A DNA stretch of 64,000 bases from Procambarus clarkii (GCF_040958095.1 NC_091160.1:36842165-36906164); one strand, 5' to 3'. Shown: positions 13,401-24,287, counted from the stretch's first letter. Numbers and translations are program-made. Notes: generated from the sequence alone by a model not told the origin.

Positions 13401-16400
13401 ATTCTGCATTCAGTCTGCTGCTTTTCTCGTCTTGCCAAGATACAGTACTACTGCAATACAGCCTAATGCCTTGGTGGGCCCTTCCCAACCATTGAAGACG
13501 GTACAGTTCATGTTTTACTTTTCAGTTCCCACACACTGGCCGAGAACACCAACAGCCTATTTGTGAAAACGTTTAATAGGCTACTAGTTTACAAACTAAC
13601 AGTTTCAGACCACATAATTTCGTAAATTCCCTACCCCTGCAACACTAACTACTACGTCACCTGCCACTAAATCGTCTGCATAACCTGACGAAACGCTAGC
13701 ATTATCTACTACTGCAACCACTACTACATCGACAAGTTATCTCTGACCAAGATGAAATCAATGTATGGACTGGCTCGACATTTCAAGATGAAGCCGCTAC
13801 ATTGCAAGATGTAGTGGTTTATATTTAGTGCTAGTCCTCTTAATGAGGAAGTGGGTGCTTGAAGGCTGCCCTAAACGCCCCAGAAATTTTGTATTTGTAC
13901 ACTTGTATATATAACTCGACACAGGGGTATTTTATTAATAAACGGCTCTACTATGTAATTGTTTAATTGAGTGAGAGAGTCATGGTTTCCATACCTGTAC
14001 TTAAGCTTAACGAGGTCTTCGTGAGGCAACTATATTGACCATCCCTAGGATGCTAAACTAGAGAGTACCTATTTAACTGCTATGTGAATTGAAGCATCTA
14101 CAGAGGTCACGACCTCTCCGTAGGGTGCAGTCGCACCTCCACAGATCTCCAGTATCAACTATTGGTACTTGTAATGGCTCCAAAGGGCCACCACTTAGGG
14201 CTACTCAGGCCCGTGCCACCTTTTGGGTGGCTTAATCTTCAATCAATCAATCTGAAGCATCTAATATACAGTTAGAGCTCCGCTCCTGTGGTAAGTCGAC
14301 TGCGGGCTCACCAACGCCCGTGCTACTGTTAGAGTAGCTGAATCTAAAACAACAATAAAGAGAGGAATCTGGTAAAAGGAGACGTCGCCAACTATTTCTG
14401 GCCACGTTCAGTCTTCTGTCAGGGGACTGAACTCTGGGTCTTTAAGTTGTGATAGAGGACGTATGTCACTGTGCTACTGGTCCCGTTACATATAACTTTT
14501 TGTAGAATTTAATCAGTTTAAATGCTAAGTATATTTTGATCATGTGAAATATGTAATCGACCTCGGACTTTGTCCTTGAAACAGGCGGAGGCTACTGACT
14601 GGTCCAGCAGGGTCAGAGGGCCCTGGAGAGGACAGCACGCTGCCAGCGACCCATGTCACCCTGGACCACCGCCGCAAGTCAGGTGAGGACCATTCTAGCA
14701 AGAACCTTAATTATAACTACTCTAGAGTGGAGAATTAAGAAATAGTGATAAATGCGGCTAAATAAGTTGCGGAAAGGCAATTTTACCCCCAGAACAGCGG
14801 GAAAAGAATAGAAGTAAACATTGGAAAGATAGAACGATTTAGGGTGGGGGGATAGCGAACATTCAACAGCCATGAGGTAGGTGGCTCTCAAAAAGAAGTT
14901 ATGTATTGTGAGACATTCTTCATCAATTTGAATACTATACCACTTTTGAAACCCGTGATGATCCAATGGATGTGGGTTGAATAGTATGTAATTATCAACT
15001 GAACCCACTTTGCTCCGGAGGACTCGATGCCTTTTTTGTTTTGTTTTTAGTTTAGTTCGTTTATTATGCACCCTATATCCATCTTGTGGGCGGTAGTGGA
15101 CAGGGTTACAGAGGCACATAATGGGCTCAGGGACTGGACCCAACAGCTAGATCCAATTTGTCGCAAATCACACATAACGATCAACACAATTTCATTCAGT
15201 TCAGCAGTCTCACTATAGTACGATAAATAAATAAATATAAATAAATATGTTTATTCAGGTAAGGTACATACATACAAGTGATGTTACATTAATGGATTGA
15301 TATATAGATAGAGCTAGTACATACAATGCCTAAAGCCACTATTACGCAATGCGTTTCGGGCAAACTATAACTATCTCGGTAGAGCCGTTTATAGTATGGT
15401 TGTACTGTAGACGGTGGGTGAGGGTATTGGTTAATGATTTTCAATAGTTTCAGTGTAAATTGAAAGTTGAAATACATTAATGTAATATTTTTTATTTTAT
15501 TCCATAGTTATCGATGATTGTTATATACAGTATCATGAACATAATTAACTGAATAAATTGCACGAATAAAATTTTGGAGCTTTATCTTGTATTTACTACT
15601 AGTCCAAAAAAAACACGAAGTATTCCTGTAGACACCTTCAGTATCTTTTGTGTAGCAGCGGCTCCTTACAGGTTCAGACTCCCAGGACCTGTCTAATTTC
15701 GAGCGAAAGTCTATTATGATTCCATCACGTCTTGGCAAAGTGCAGTCCTCTACACTGACTGGTCATCAGCTGCAGCCAAGTAGTTCTGGGAACACGCAGT
15801 CTAGTTTAACGTCTGCTGAAACGCCTTTGGAGAAAAAAATGCTTATTAGTTCAGGTGAGCAAATTAAGTTTTTTTTTTATATTTACTAATTGTTTTATGA
15901 AGGTCAGTGTAGTAAGGATTTTTACATGTATTTAATATTTGCAACCAGGCTAGATATGTACCCTGTACCAGTTACTCAAGGTGCAAACGGGAAGCTGTTA
16001 GCTTGTGAAAGGTCATCCAATACACGTTCCAACTAATTACCTACTGACGATTATTGAGTGTTCCACTTCCCTGACGATTATCTATGGTCTTTAAGGATGT
16101 TTGTCTTGGCAGACAGAGCCCATACAGCCTCAACTAATACAGCACAATACAATACAGCTAATACAGCACAGGACGAAGCTGGAAAAAATCAGAGGTATGC
16201 CACTAGGCTAGTCCCAGAACTAAGAGGCATGAATTACGAGGAAAGGCTGAGGGAACTGCACCTCACGTCGCTGGAAGACAGAAGAGCCCGGGGAGACATA
16301 ATCATCACATAAAAAATTATCAGGGGAATTGACAGGGTAGACAAGGATGGATTATTTAATACGGGTGGCACACGAACAAGGGGACACAGGTGGAAGCCGA

Positions 16401-17611
16401 GTACAAAATGAGCCACAGAGACATTAGAAAGAACGTTTTCAGTGTCAAGAGTAGTTAGTAAATGGAATGCACTAGGAAGTGATGTGGTGGAGGCTGACTC
16501 CATACACAGTTTCAAATGTAGATATAATAGAGCTTGAGAGGCTCAGCTGGACTCTGTACACCAGTTGATTGACGGTTAAGAGGCTGGACCAAAGAGCCAA
16601 AGCTCAACCCCCCGCAAGCACAACTATGCGAGTACAGCATTACGGTTACCCAATGTACTAAATGCCTCTTTCTGGTAGAGCCACCAGATCCGTTCCCACT
16701 CAGAGGTTCGTCAGTTCGTTGTCCATCAGCTCTGGACTTACGGTTGGAGTTGGCTGTGGGTCAGATTGAATTCTCTCCACACCGGTGGGGTTTGATTCCT
16801 TTAATTTGTCAATGTTCCTGCTTACAGTATTTAACACATTATGGGGAAATCCCTCATTTCATTCCACCTTCCCCCCCCCCCCCGGTACAAGAATGTAATG
16901 AACTCTTGTATATATAAAAAAATAATGAACTACTCTCTCTCATTTATAGATGTGCAGCTTTTAGAATGTTCAGTTTAAGGATAATCGTATGTCTTGCTTT
17001 GCTAATGTATATCCGGGTCGGCTGCTTGTCCCTCTATAGATTTCATTCCCCGTATGTCCTTTTTGTATACAAATTGGCATCTTGAGTAATATTTAGCATC
17101 TTTTGAATACCTTATCCTGTGATATAGGTGGTAGTACATAATCATCCTGGCTTGGCACAATCTTTATATAGTTACAGTACTTACAACATAACATAATGAC
17201 GCCATTTTAGTAGTAGGCATCCTTCAGTCTCTGCAGACTATGGAGTTGGCTCTGGTTGTTCTCCAGGACGCAAAGCTTGGGTAGGTCGATATGGAGGAGA
17301 AGCTGTTAGTCATGCAGCAGGTTTCCCCTCTCCACGTTGCTGAAATTATCCAACGGAAAGGCAAATGTCAATAAACATTGATTGCAGCACTGTCGCAGCC
17401 AGAGCGAGGTCGAAATCGACAACGAACTGCCTTAGGGGCTCCAACTCTGGATTTTTCCTCGAGGTTGACTCCTGAAGCCTTTCCCAAAATAGGGGTATGG
17501 CCGCAAGGCAGCGGAGGTTTAGAATCAGGGTTTTCCTTCCCCTAGATGAGCTGCCTTCCCAGGCTAACGAGTCCCATCTACCCGGAATGAATAGACAGTA
17601 TTCAATAGATG

Positions 17612-17655
<44 letters not shown>

Positions 17656-20600
17656 TTTTATTTAGGTAAGGTACATACATACAATAATTTTTTACAAAGA
17701 TTGGTTGACTTATAGGTAGAGCTAGTACATACAATGCCTAAAGCCACTATTACGCAAAGCGTTTCGGGCATGATAAACTTAAATGACAAGCTTAATACTA
17801 ATTGAGCATAATGAGTAGAATGAAAACAAGAAATGAAATAATAGAAACCATGAATAGACAGTATTGCTAAATAGTCTTCCCAGCTTCTTGCCGTATGATA
17901 ATTGCTTCCAGGATGATACAACGATATCATTGCTAAACAGTTTTCCTGGATAGATGTCTTTAGATACTTGTCTATACAGTAATATGATGGATGACATAAT
18001 GAGATACGACATAAAGTGACTGCTAAATAGTCTTCATGACCTGGTGCCTTCTTTTGATAATTACTTAAGACAACACGATAGTTGCATTCCATTGGTTTGC
18101 AAAGCCGACGGAATCTGAAAGTTGCAAGAATTCAAGGCAATGGAGCTTATAAAGACAAAATTATTGAAAGTGATAAATGAAACCTTGCTATTGCAATTAG
18201 ATAGACATTGTAAATAATGTTTTATCTTTCAGGGTCCAAGAGTAACGTTGAGAATGGTATGAAAGCATTGGATCGGCAGGGTGGAGGTAATTGGATGGTT
18301 CGGATGGGGAAGGTAGTGTCTGGGATGTCCAACCAACTCCCAAGCCTTGAGAAGGCCATCACCACCATGTCCTTCCTCGCCTTTGGCGTTTTCATGGCTA
18401 ACTTATTAGTACAAGCCTTGGCTAACGTAGGTGCTAATGATTTATATTTGTGCATTTTTAGCATGCTAGAATAGTTGAAATAAATGAGTTAACAAATAAA
18501 ATGTAAGTCAGAAAATTGATAGGAAATTGATTGAAGGTCTTGTGCTCTTCAGGCTTTCAAGGCATTCAGATTCTCTTAACTGTATTGTTTGACAGTCACT
18601 TATAGAAAGGCAGATTTAATAGTTTAAAGTGAAACAAAATGGTTATAATAGCTAGTAATTAAATTGTTTATTTTCTATAAGTTTTGCAGTATTATATTAA
18701 TGTATTCGTGATATGGGAGCACATTATTTTATGCATATTTTTTTCTAATGCTTTATAGAGGCAGTGTGCCATTGTCATGGACAAGAAACTCATTTGGGTT
18801 ATGGAGGTAACCTAATTTATTTGGGTTATTGCTAGCCAATAGCTAGCCTTCCACGGGATGCCACCCACAATAGTTGTCCGACTCCTGGGTACTTTATAGT
18901 GCAAACATATCAGTTGCAGCCTATATTATTTGTACTTATTACATCTGCATTGATTACTGGCTATCACATCCCTTCACTTATTGTACCCTTTTACACCCAC
19001 GCTGTGCTCATTACTCTCTTCCTCAATAGTAGATGATTATGATTAAAATATATGGACAAAGTGTTAATTACGTTTTTGCTTGCAGTATTTCAGAAGAGCC
19101 TGAAAGTACGAAAAATGTTGTATATGTGGAGTGTTGTATTTGATGCCATTGAGAAGTTAATGAAAGCACGATAAATCTTGAGCTGTTGCTTAAAAATGGT
19201 GCAAGTAAATCGTGGTTTTATGAACAGTGGACAATTGGTTATCATCCTCATAATAGGGGGCCAGTGTGGTGCTGTGGTTATCATGTTCACTTTGTATATT
19301 AGTGGCCTTAGTGTTGCATCCTGGGCAGGGTTGAGATTGGGCTCTGTTCCTTCACTGTTTGCTCCTGTACACCCAGCAGGATTTGGAGACATTGATATAA
19401 AATGACTATAGGCTCACGGTCCGAAGCCACCGTGGAACTTGTCAAGGGAGGGCATAAGGACTTGAGGCCAGAGATAACAGGATGAGGAAAAAAGGCAACC
19501 ATTGGATATAGAGAAGGTAACTGAAAGGGATATAAAGTCTCCAATGTTAGCTTGATAAAAGTGCAGCTATGAAGACTAGGTAGGTAGATTCATGTGGGCC
19601 ATAATGACCCTAGAGTTTTACTCGTATATGTCCACCAAAGAAATGTTTCCCTCCCAGGAGTCGCAGGCACAAGGTCGGCTTAATGTTTCCCTTCATCTGG
19701 AACGTTAAGTAAATGAGTCTCCACTTGCGGAAAAAATGGGCAATGTATATTGCATAAAGGGACCCTTTTTCTTTATACCTCTTGGGTACATATTATGTAC
19801 TGTTTAATCAATGCACTTAGGTCTGTGCTCATTACACCCCTAATAGCCAGTCGCCCTCAACAGAGGGCAAATGCTCGTTAATCGAGATGCCAAACTTCGT
19901 TTATGAATAACAAATGTTTTACACATGATTTGCAACTGATGACGTTTGAAAATTTCTCATGTATATGAGAACAAACCTGGCTTTAATACACAACCAACTA
20001 TACACTCCCTCATTTTAATCTCCTGACGCTCCATATTTTAACATTATACAGGTACTCTAGTTCACAGAAGAGAGAGAGCATTGTTGTTAATACAAAAAAA
20101 AATCATAAAAGTTTGTTTCAAGATATGCCTGGCATAGGAACCGGAAATACCTCTTTCGGATGCCTGCAATAGAAACATTTACTGGTAGCTACCAATTAAA
20201 GTTACAGTATCTATTTTCTCCCTCACTTTATAACAACAGCATTCCATTTGGTGTCAAGGTTGTATATCATGTAATACAATATGTTGATAAGTTTTGTTGA
20301 AATGTTTACAAAATGTTCATCTTTTCAGTCGACTTCAAATTCATCATTCTCCTTGAATTCATTACTGGGACGTGAGGATGTGAGCACTTTCAGTGGTCTA
20401 CCACTAGACTTGTCTGCCCTTTCATTTGACTTTGGGGCTAGTTTAGGCCTTGAAAAGGAGGAGGAGGATGATGATGGCAGTATGTTAAAAAAAGTAGCAG
20501 ATATCATCAGTCAAGTTTACATCAGTCTTCATGATATGGCCAGGTTAGGAAATAATTTTTTAAGCCTTAAACTGTTCAACTAATGAAAAGTATTACATCA

Positions 20601-22963
20601 TAGTTCACATGGCAAAAAAAAGCAAAAACACAACAAATGTCAAATAATTGGAGGGTTAAACATGATTTTAATGAATCATCATTTCTTAAATATATTATTA
20701 GAATGAAAGTATCAGCTCAATTATCAGAGCTAACTCCCATAAGCAATACCCTGTTAGGCCAATGAAGATGATAGGTTAACATTACATGCATGGGGTAACA
20801 GGATCTCTTCGAACATTTGTCAGGTTATACTGACAAACAGGATTTCCTAATTCTACACACCCTATAATCTTATTGATTGGGCTTGCATGCAGTTCAGTCT
20901 TGTGGTGAACAGTACATTTCAGTAAAGTGAGGTGTATTGTATCCACAGACACTTCAATTTCACTGTACTTATGCTAGAGGTGGATACTTGTAGTGAACAT
21001 GAATACTGTGCACAGTTGTTGGATGTCCTTGGACTACAGTATTTGCCACGAACATCTTCGATTAATGTGTAAATGCTGGGAAAACGTGAGAAAATGTAGG
21101 TAAGATTGAACAATAAACAAGGAATCCAAAAGTAAGGAGAGTTTGAACTAAGTATAGATGAAAATAATTCCTCAAGAATTGCATTGCTATGATTCTTAAG
21201 AAATTAAAACTTCAAATGATTAGAGGTCAAATTAAAATTTAGTATAATGTACTATAGTATGTTATGGAAATATATAAATATATATTACACGTATGTTGTG
21301 TAAAACATAGTGGTTTAAACAAACATCTCAAAGGAGCTGCCTCGTATGGGCCAATAGGCCTTCTGCAGTTACCTTTGTTCTTATTAAACATGTACTGGGG
21401 AGCTCCCTTGGCCCCCCCCCCCTCCCCCCAAAAAAATGAATAATGAAAGTTGTGATTGGATTTCAGAGCTGGTTTGGTAAACATGGTGTCTGCTCTAGGG
21501 CTTGGTATGCCCACGTCACGTACACCTCCGTGGGTTGCTGATCAAGAGCCAGAATGTGTGCAGCGACTTTTATGTGAGGGACATAATGTGACTTCACCCT
21601 ACTTCAAAAGCACAGTTTCTTATAGACTTTTGCCCTTCTGGACGTGAGTACTCCATGTCTGTGCTATGTTATTTAAAAAAAAAATTAAATTTTGCCCCGA
21701 GGGGCGAGTTTATTGGGCAGCGGTGCTATGTTATTTATAAGTGAAAAATAGAAGTCTCTCAGCCATGACTTTAAGTTGTTATTTATTCATGAATGCTCAT
21801 TTATTTAGTTGTTGCACCTATTTCAAGCGCAACAGTTTAAATTGAGAAGATCAACACTCACAAAGTCCGTGTGTGTGACTAGCTTTTCAATGTAAGGCAA
21901 GAAATGTCTAATTTGAAAAATTGGTTACAATCCAGTACAGTCCTCTTCCCCCCCCCCCCCCCCTCCCCACTATACATAAAACAAATTATATGTTTAATAC
22001 AATAGCTGAAGATGACATTTATATCATCATACCTGTTAGAAAGGAAGAAATTTACGTACCAGAAATTGGTACATAATTTCACAAGGTTGGTCTTGTCTTC
22101 AAAAGTGTTAAAGGCTGTAATCACCGGCCAAGTTGTGAATGGAGGCAGTATGTAGTAACTTGCTAATCAAGATACCCAACATTGCAATCGTTTTCATTAT
22201 CAATAGCCTCAAAAAGTGTTTGAAAAGATTGAAAGCAAATTAGTCAAACAGAAGCAGGCCTCCCTTCTCTTTCCAAAAGCCATGTTGTGGATGTTTTATT
22301 AATTAGTTTGTCAAGATGTAGCATTTGTTTGGACCTTGCCCCATCTCTCTTAGGCTGCACAGTTCCATCCTGGCCATAAGGGTAAGATAACCTTTGATTA
22401 TCTCTTTATGTGGCCAAGATAAGTAGTGTATCCACCTACCTTCAAACATAACTTTTTCCCAAATTATTATAAATGGTAATTTTAAGAGCAAAGGGGAATG
22501 TGTAAACTACACTTTAGATACCAATATAATCATTCACATTTATAAACAACACTTTGGAAAGTGTTGAAAAAATTAGTGGTCCAATTATTAAAGTGTTTCA
22601 CAACTGGTTTTGCCTGTTTAAACTAAACTGTAGATGAACTATAAGATGTATGAAAGTCTTAATTATCCTACTGATTTAGTTACTTAAATTTTCAGGATGG
22701 GTGCAAGTTGGTTGTCTGGAGAGGCGAATATCCCAAGACTACTGGAGGAGCTGCGTGCAGAGCTGGCAGGCCAACAAGGCCTTGATTGTGGCGCACTGTT
22801 TCCAGAATGCACAAACACAGCAACCATTAAGAAGTTCATTGCACAAGTTGAATCAGAGTTGGCAAACTCTCCAAATCAAATAAGTGAAAATGATAAGATT
22901 GGACAAGGGATGGAGACAGGTGGTGTTAATGGTTATTTTAATGATTTGAGTGAATTTACTTGA
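909..22963 (+). CDS. Gene 1: eight-exon secreted protein of unknown function, 746 aa
   Basis: Joining 909-1456, 11550-12107, 14585-14682, 15672-15854, 18233-18426, 20329-20543, 21467-21643 and 22696-22963 gives 2241 nt, exactly 747 codons with stop. Every junction is GT-AG and intron phases match throughout (2,2,1,1,0,2,2). The N-terminus is hydrophobic (MCWLGVLALVLVSAASSASS) and reads as a signal peptide. Residues about 20-460 are low in cysteine and rich in Pro, Ser, Gly and His, with a His/Thr run near residue 215 and a basic KRR at 369-371, a possible processing site. Residues 509-525 (SFLAFGVFMANLLVQAL) form a hydrophobic helix that could be a membrane or amphipathic segment. An acidic run EEEDDD follows in exon 6. 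The C-terminal part has four cysteines, C629/C635 (CVQRLLC) and C689/C696 (CGALFPEC), and an NVT sequon at 639. That spacing resembles cysteine modules of other arthropod extracellular proteins, but I cannot name a family. Function is not assigned. Confidence 0.82.
1695..2010 (-). mobile_element. Probable degraded non-LTR retrotransposon fragment
   Basis: The stretch starts with a form of the decapod phrase gccgcaggcctgttggcc and continues with motifs (cactcgtccacaacct, tcagtacttgtatgcct) that resemble the antisense of a LINE reverse-transcriptase C-terminus. It is heavily decayed. Family is inferred from memory. Confidence 0.35.
2365..2414. repeat. Dispersed repeat tail (cgggctattcatgcccgtgccacc)
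   Basis: A 50-bp unit with an internal hairpin (cgggc...gcccg) ending in (aatc)n. Other copies lie at 14190-14252 and, inverted, at 10590-10648. It looks like the 3' end of a short retroelement. Confidence 0.6.
2617..2872 (+). mobile_element. tRNA-derived SINE, family 1
   Basis: The head resembles a tRNA with a B-box-like ggttcgatccc at 2676-2686, followed by the conserved body (cctagcagtaaaataggtac, gtcacgggctgcttcctggg) and a short repeated tail (ctcaagataac). It is GC-rich against its surroundings and nearly intact. A decayed copy lies at 61025-61235. Confidence 0.75.
2884..3075 (+). mobile_element. tRNA-derived SINE, family 2
   Basis: A-box-like ggacggtagagctgg near 2905 and B-box-like gttcaatcc at 2941-2949, followed by a body containing gtcgtaatggcttggtgctt. 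The minus-strand copy at 30203-30400 matches along nearly its whole length; decayed copies lie at 48765-48960 and 50918-51090. Confidence 0.75.
3174..3245. repeat. Dispersed repeat ending in (CAA)n
   Basis: Contains ctacgggctcaccatagccc and gagtagctgaatctataac, then acaacaa. A second copy is at 14290-14358. The layout suggests the 3' end of a short retroelement. Confidence 0.6.
3528..3668 (+). mobile_element. Retroelement 3' end (cccgaaacgc family), copy 1
   Basis: Begins near cccgaaacgc, runs through ggctttaggcattgtatgta and ends with aataaa and a (tgaatc)n tail. Three other copies are at 15225-15365 (minus), 17610-17772 (minus) and 48385-48520 (plus). The polyadenylation-like end and simple tail indicate a LINE or SINE 3' end; no coding part is attached. 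Confidence 0.65.
4275..4950. repeat. Large imperfect palindrome (foldback element)
   Basis: The left arm (about 4275-4600) is repeated as its reverse complement in the right arm (about 4625-4950), centred near 4612. Shared blocks include cagcggtcgacccc, the AT-rich core, gttctgttggc, gaagcacttgttcc and cattcataaacagggggttt. Each arm is about 325 bp with small differences. Confidence 0.8.
5028..5580 (+). repeat. Further copy of the palindrome unit, partly duplicated
   Basis: 5028-5400 repeats the whole left-arm unit in plus orientation; 5395-5580 repeats its second half again (cgttgtaattcgaac, cattcataaacaggggggt). Diverged copies lie at 150-190, 10404-10700 and, inverted, 19880-19960. Confidence 0.75.
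5570..5910 (+). repeat. Dispersed repeat shared with 9045-9440
   Basis: The sequence around ctcccacaca, aatgcccagttatc, tttgccaatgcag and aatgcagatgtacctaaatg recurs at 9045-9440, where part of it is present twice. No coding frame is kept. It is likely the 3' part of a retroelement; class not known. Confidence 0.55.
6830..6912 (+). mobile_element. Decayed LINE 3' tail
   Basis: Contains ggtgggacccaagagcc and gcagttcaac, then ctgcaagaaca, which match the 3' tail of the better preserved LINE copy at 16172-16634. A 14-base C run sits within it. Confidence 0.4.
7850..8480 (-). mobile_element. Jockey-type LINE fragment, C-terminal end
   Basis: Minus-strand frame 8290-7976 reads SRATEVHLHRIRLGYPCEW, KCQHCGE and PLEHYLTLC, the cysteine/histidine segment that follows the RNase H region in jockey-like elements. 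Sequence up to about 8480 looks like the region just before it but is interrupted by stops. It is a 5'-truncated, inactive copy. Confidence 0.7.
8690..8946. mobile_element. MITE with terminal inverted repeats
   Basis: The ends are inverted repeats of about 60 bp: gggccagattcacgaagcag at the left and its complement at the right, extending through tacgcaagcacttacgaac. The 257-bp body has no coding content. I saw no clear target-site duplication, so the superfamily is open. Confidence 0.7.
9045..9440 (+). repeat. Second copy of the 5570-5910 repeat, with an internal duplication
   Basis: It follows the same order as 5570-5910, but the block running from tattcact to gactaacc occurs twice, at about 9110-9195 and 9232-9330. 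This points to a local duplication or to recombination between two copies. Confidence 0.5.
10404..10700 (+). repeat. Palindrome-family unit interrupted by another repeat
   Basis: 10404-10575 and 10650-10700 are halves of one unit of the 4275-5580 family (gttctgttggcgattattt to gaggacgggctg). Between them sits a short retroelement tail with gcacgggcatgaatagcccg. Both junctions carry ggctg, which could be a short target duplication. Confidence 0.6.
11058..11148. repeat. Dispersed repeat (tttattatgcacccc), copy 1
   Basis: Contains gtgggcggtagtgga and cacataatgggctcagggac. The same 90-100 bp unit recurs at 15044-15142. Its T-rich start suggests an inverted 3' end of a retroelement. Confidence 0.6.
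11550..12107 (+). CDS. Gene 1 exon 2
   Basis: The acceptor is a T-rich tract ending ttgttgcag at 11549 and the donor is GTAAGT at 12108. The frame is open for 186 codons and encodes a His-, Pro-, Gly- and Ser-rich segment beginning NDVYITLEETGP. Other frames also stay open here because of composition, but only this one agrees in phase with both neighbours. Confidence 0.8.
12108..14584 (+). other. Gene 1 intron 2
   Basis: 2.5 kb, moderately AT-rich. It contains two short retroelement tails (14190-14252 and 14290-14358). I see no exon or other structure in 12108-14190. Confidence 0.5.
14585..14682 (+). CDS. Gene 1 exon 3
   Basis: A 98-nt exon between acceptor gaaacag and donor GTGAGG. It reads RRLLTGPAGSEGPGE and on to HRRKS. 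With the last codon of exon 2 it makes the KRR basic cluster. Enters at phase 2, leaves at phase 1. Confidence 0.75.
15044..15142. repeat. Dispersed repeat (tttattatgcacccc), copy 2
   Basis: Nearly the same as 11058-11148, again beginning with a T-rich end and closing with aatgggctcagggactg. Confidence 0.6.
15225..15365 (-). mobile_element. Retroelement 3' end (cccgaaacgc family), copy 2
   Basis: Reverse complement of the 3528-3668 copy, with the simple tail (aaat)n at its left, then gtttattcaggtaaggtac, and gcgtttcgggca at the right. Confidence 0.65.
15672..15854 (+). CDS. Gene 1 exon 4
   Basis: Acceptor ctccttacag, donor GTGAGC. Encodes a Ser/Thr/Gln-rich segment (SDSQDLSNFERKSIM to LEKKMLISS) with no stop in the phase set by exon 3. 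Confidence 0.77.
16172..16634 (+). mobile_element. LINE fragment, C-terminal reverse transcriptase and 3' tail
   Basis: Reads QRYATRLVPELRG, YEERLRELHLTSLEDR and RGDIIIT, then after a stop that replaces the usual Tyr, KIIRGIDRVDK and FNTGGTRTRGHRWK. A one-base shift follows, then WNALGSDVVEADSIHSFK to the end. This is the C-terminal end of an invertebrate non-LTR reverse transcriptase. The copy is 5'-truncated and dead; its 3' tail has ccccgcaagcacaa. Confidence 0.8.
17211..17345 (+). repeat. Dispersed repeat (gtagtaggcatcc family), copy 1
   Basis: Contains ggcatccttcagtct, gactatggagttg and gcagcaggtttcccctctcc. A second copy with a (gta)n lead is at 33528-33660. Class unknown. Confidence 0.55.
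17610..17772 (-). mobile_element. Retroelement 3' end (cccgaaacgc family), copy 3, with (AAT)n tail
   Basis: An (aat)n tract of about 44 bp at 17610-17653 is the expanded tail, followed by tttatttaggtaaggtacat and ending gcgtttcgggcat. It reads in minus orientation. Confidence 0.65.
18233..18426 (+). CDS. Gene 1 exon 5 (hydrophobic helix)
   Basis: Strong acceptor tttatctttcag and donor GTAGGT. Encodes residues 464-527: a Gly/Asn-rich start, GNWMVRMGKVVSGMSNQLP, then the hydrophobic SFLAFGVFMANLLVQAL. This is the part most likely to be conserved between species. Confidence 0.82.
20329..20543 (+). CDS. Gene 1 exon 6 (acidic run)
   Basis: Acceptor catcttttcag. The donor is GTTAGG, weaker than the usual GTRAGT, but phase 2 then joins exon 7 correctly at Arg599. 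Encodes a Ser/Leu-rich segment, LEKEEEDDDGSM, then VADIISQVYISLHDMA. Confidence 0.77.
21301..21400. repeat. Short dispersed repeat (gggccaataggccttctgc)
   Basis: A phrase common at the ends of decapod retroelements. A diverged match lies at 46790-46835 (catagg ccaacagcc ... gcagttt). No coding content. Confidence 0.4.
21467..21643 (+). CDS. Gene 1 exon 7 (first cysteine pair)
   Basis: Acceptor ggatttcag after a C/A-rich tract, donor GTGAGT. Carries C629 and C635 in ECVQRLLCEGHNVTSP, with an N-glycosylation sequon at N639. Ends within Thr658. Confidence 0.8.
22696..22963 (+). CDS. Gene 1 exon 8 (second cysteine pair, stop)
   Basis: Acceptor aaattttcag. Encodes MGASWLSGEANIPRLLEELR, then DCGALFPEC with C689 and C696, and ends at TGA 22961-22963. 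A leucine/glutamate helix precedes the cysteines, and the last 40 residues are polar. Confidence 0.82.
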
Positions 22964-24080
22964 GGACCACTACTATTAGTGGCCTACCTTTTGATGAATG
23001 CAAGAATCAACATTGCCATGGTCTGGTCTGTGAGCATGCCTTGTGGATGTGGTTGGTCAGGTATCCTTTGAAGGTGTTTATCATGTTATCTTTAGAACAC
23101 TGTGGCTGGTTATGTGTAGTGGAAGTGTGTTGAATTTGATGGCTTTGGATCACAAAGTTTGGCATTAAGAGTAAAATACAAAGCTGCCTGCAGTCAAAGT
23201 TTTGAACAGGAGTACGTTTTATGTAAAGACAAATGATGGCATTGCAGTGATTATTTGAGGAACGTATATCCATTGTTTGGGGCATTTCTAATGACCTTGT
23301 GTAAATAACTGAAAATTAGAAGAGAACTTGGATGGAAAAACAAATAGAAAAGCTAATGATCGAGTTAAAGCACTTTATTATATTATGCAATGCATTAATA
23401 TCCTAATGAAAGGAGGAAGTGCAGCTTGGGTCGAAATTGCAATGTAATTTAGTAATTGAATTCCCACCTGGTGGGTTGGAAAACACATTGTAATGGGAAG
23501 TTTAATTTGTGGAAAGTATAATACTTTACTTAAACTGTTTAGGTTAATGATGAAAATACATTTTCCCCCTTTTAAATATTGGAAAAAAATTTAGAAATTG
23601 AATATGCCATCACTGCAAACACTCAAATGTACTGTATTGGTTTTAGAGTTACTGGCAGTTTGTGATCATTACACTATGTATGTGTATACTGGCTAGTATA
23701 AATGTTAGTTTGTGGACTGGGGGAAAACAAATATTTACCTCCATTACTTTTATTTTGAGACTACAACACACGATACGTCACGGGTTCGTGCTATATGTAC
23801 ATACCATTCACAAATATCTTGCAGACATGTAGGATAAAAGTATTTACAGTAACCTGTTAAAACACACTTGTCATTGGTACCCCTTAGTGAAAAAATGTCA
23901 TGTAGACTTAGCTCTGAAAAATACTGTGTCCTTTGAGGTAGAGTCCCATGCATGAATTGCTATTTGTATATAAATGGATTAGTATCAGTGCTATTTATAC
24001 TTCATGGAATATGTCTAGAATATTGGAATAAAAATAAGCATAGTACAGTATTTGAAATATAATGATGTGTCCAATAAATC
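22964..24080 (+). other. Probable 3' UTR of gene 1 with polyadenylation signals
   Basis: AT-rich single-copy sequence without coding potential follows the stop. Perfect AATAAA hexamers lie at 24027-24032 and 24073-24078, which would give a 3' UTR of about 1.1 kb. The exact cleavage site cannot be seen. Confidence 0.45.
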
Positions 24081-24287
24081 ATGTTAATGTTACCAAGGGG
24101 CTGTATGGGAAGAAGTGGTGTGTTTTTCTATATTGTATAATATTAAATGGTATCAAATGAAGGATAGTATGTAAATAAGATACATATATATACATAACAG
24201 AAAACTCATCCCTAAAGGATTCGAATGTGTATATATACACACGCATATGTGTACATGTTATATATGTATACATTATATATATGCAAA

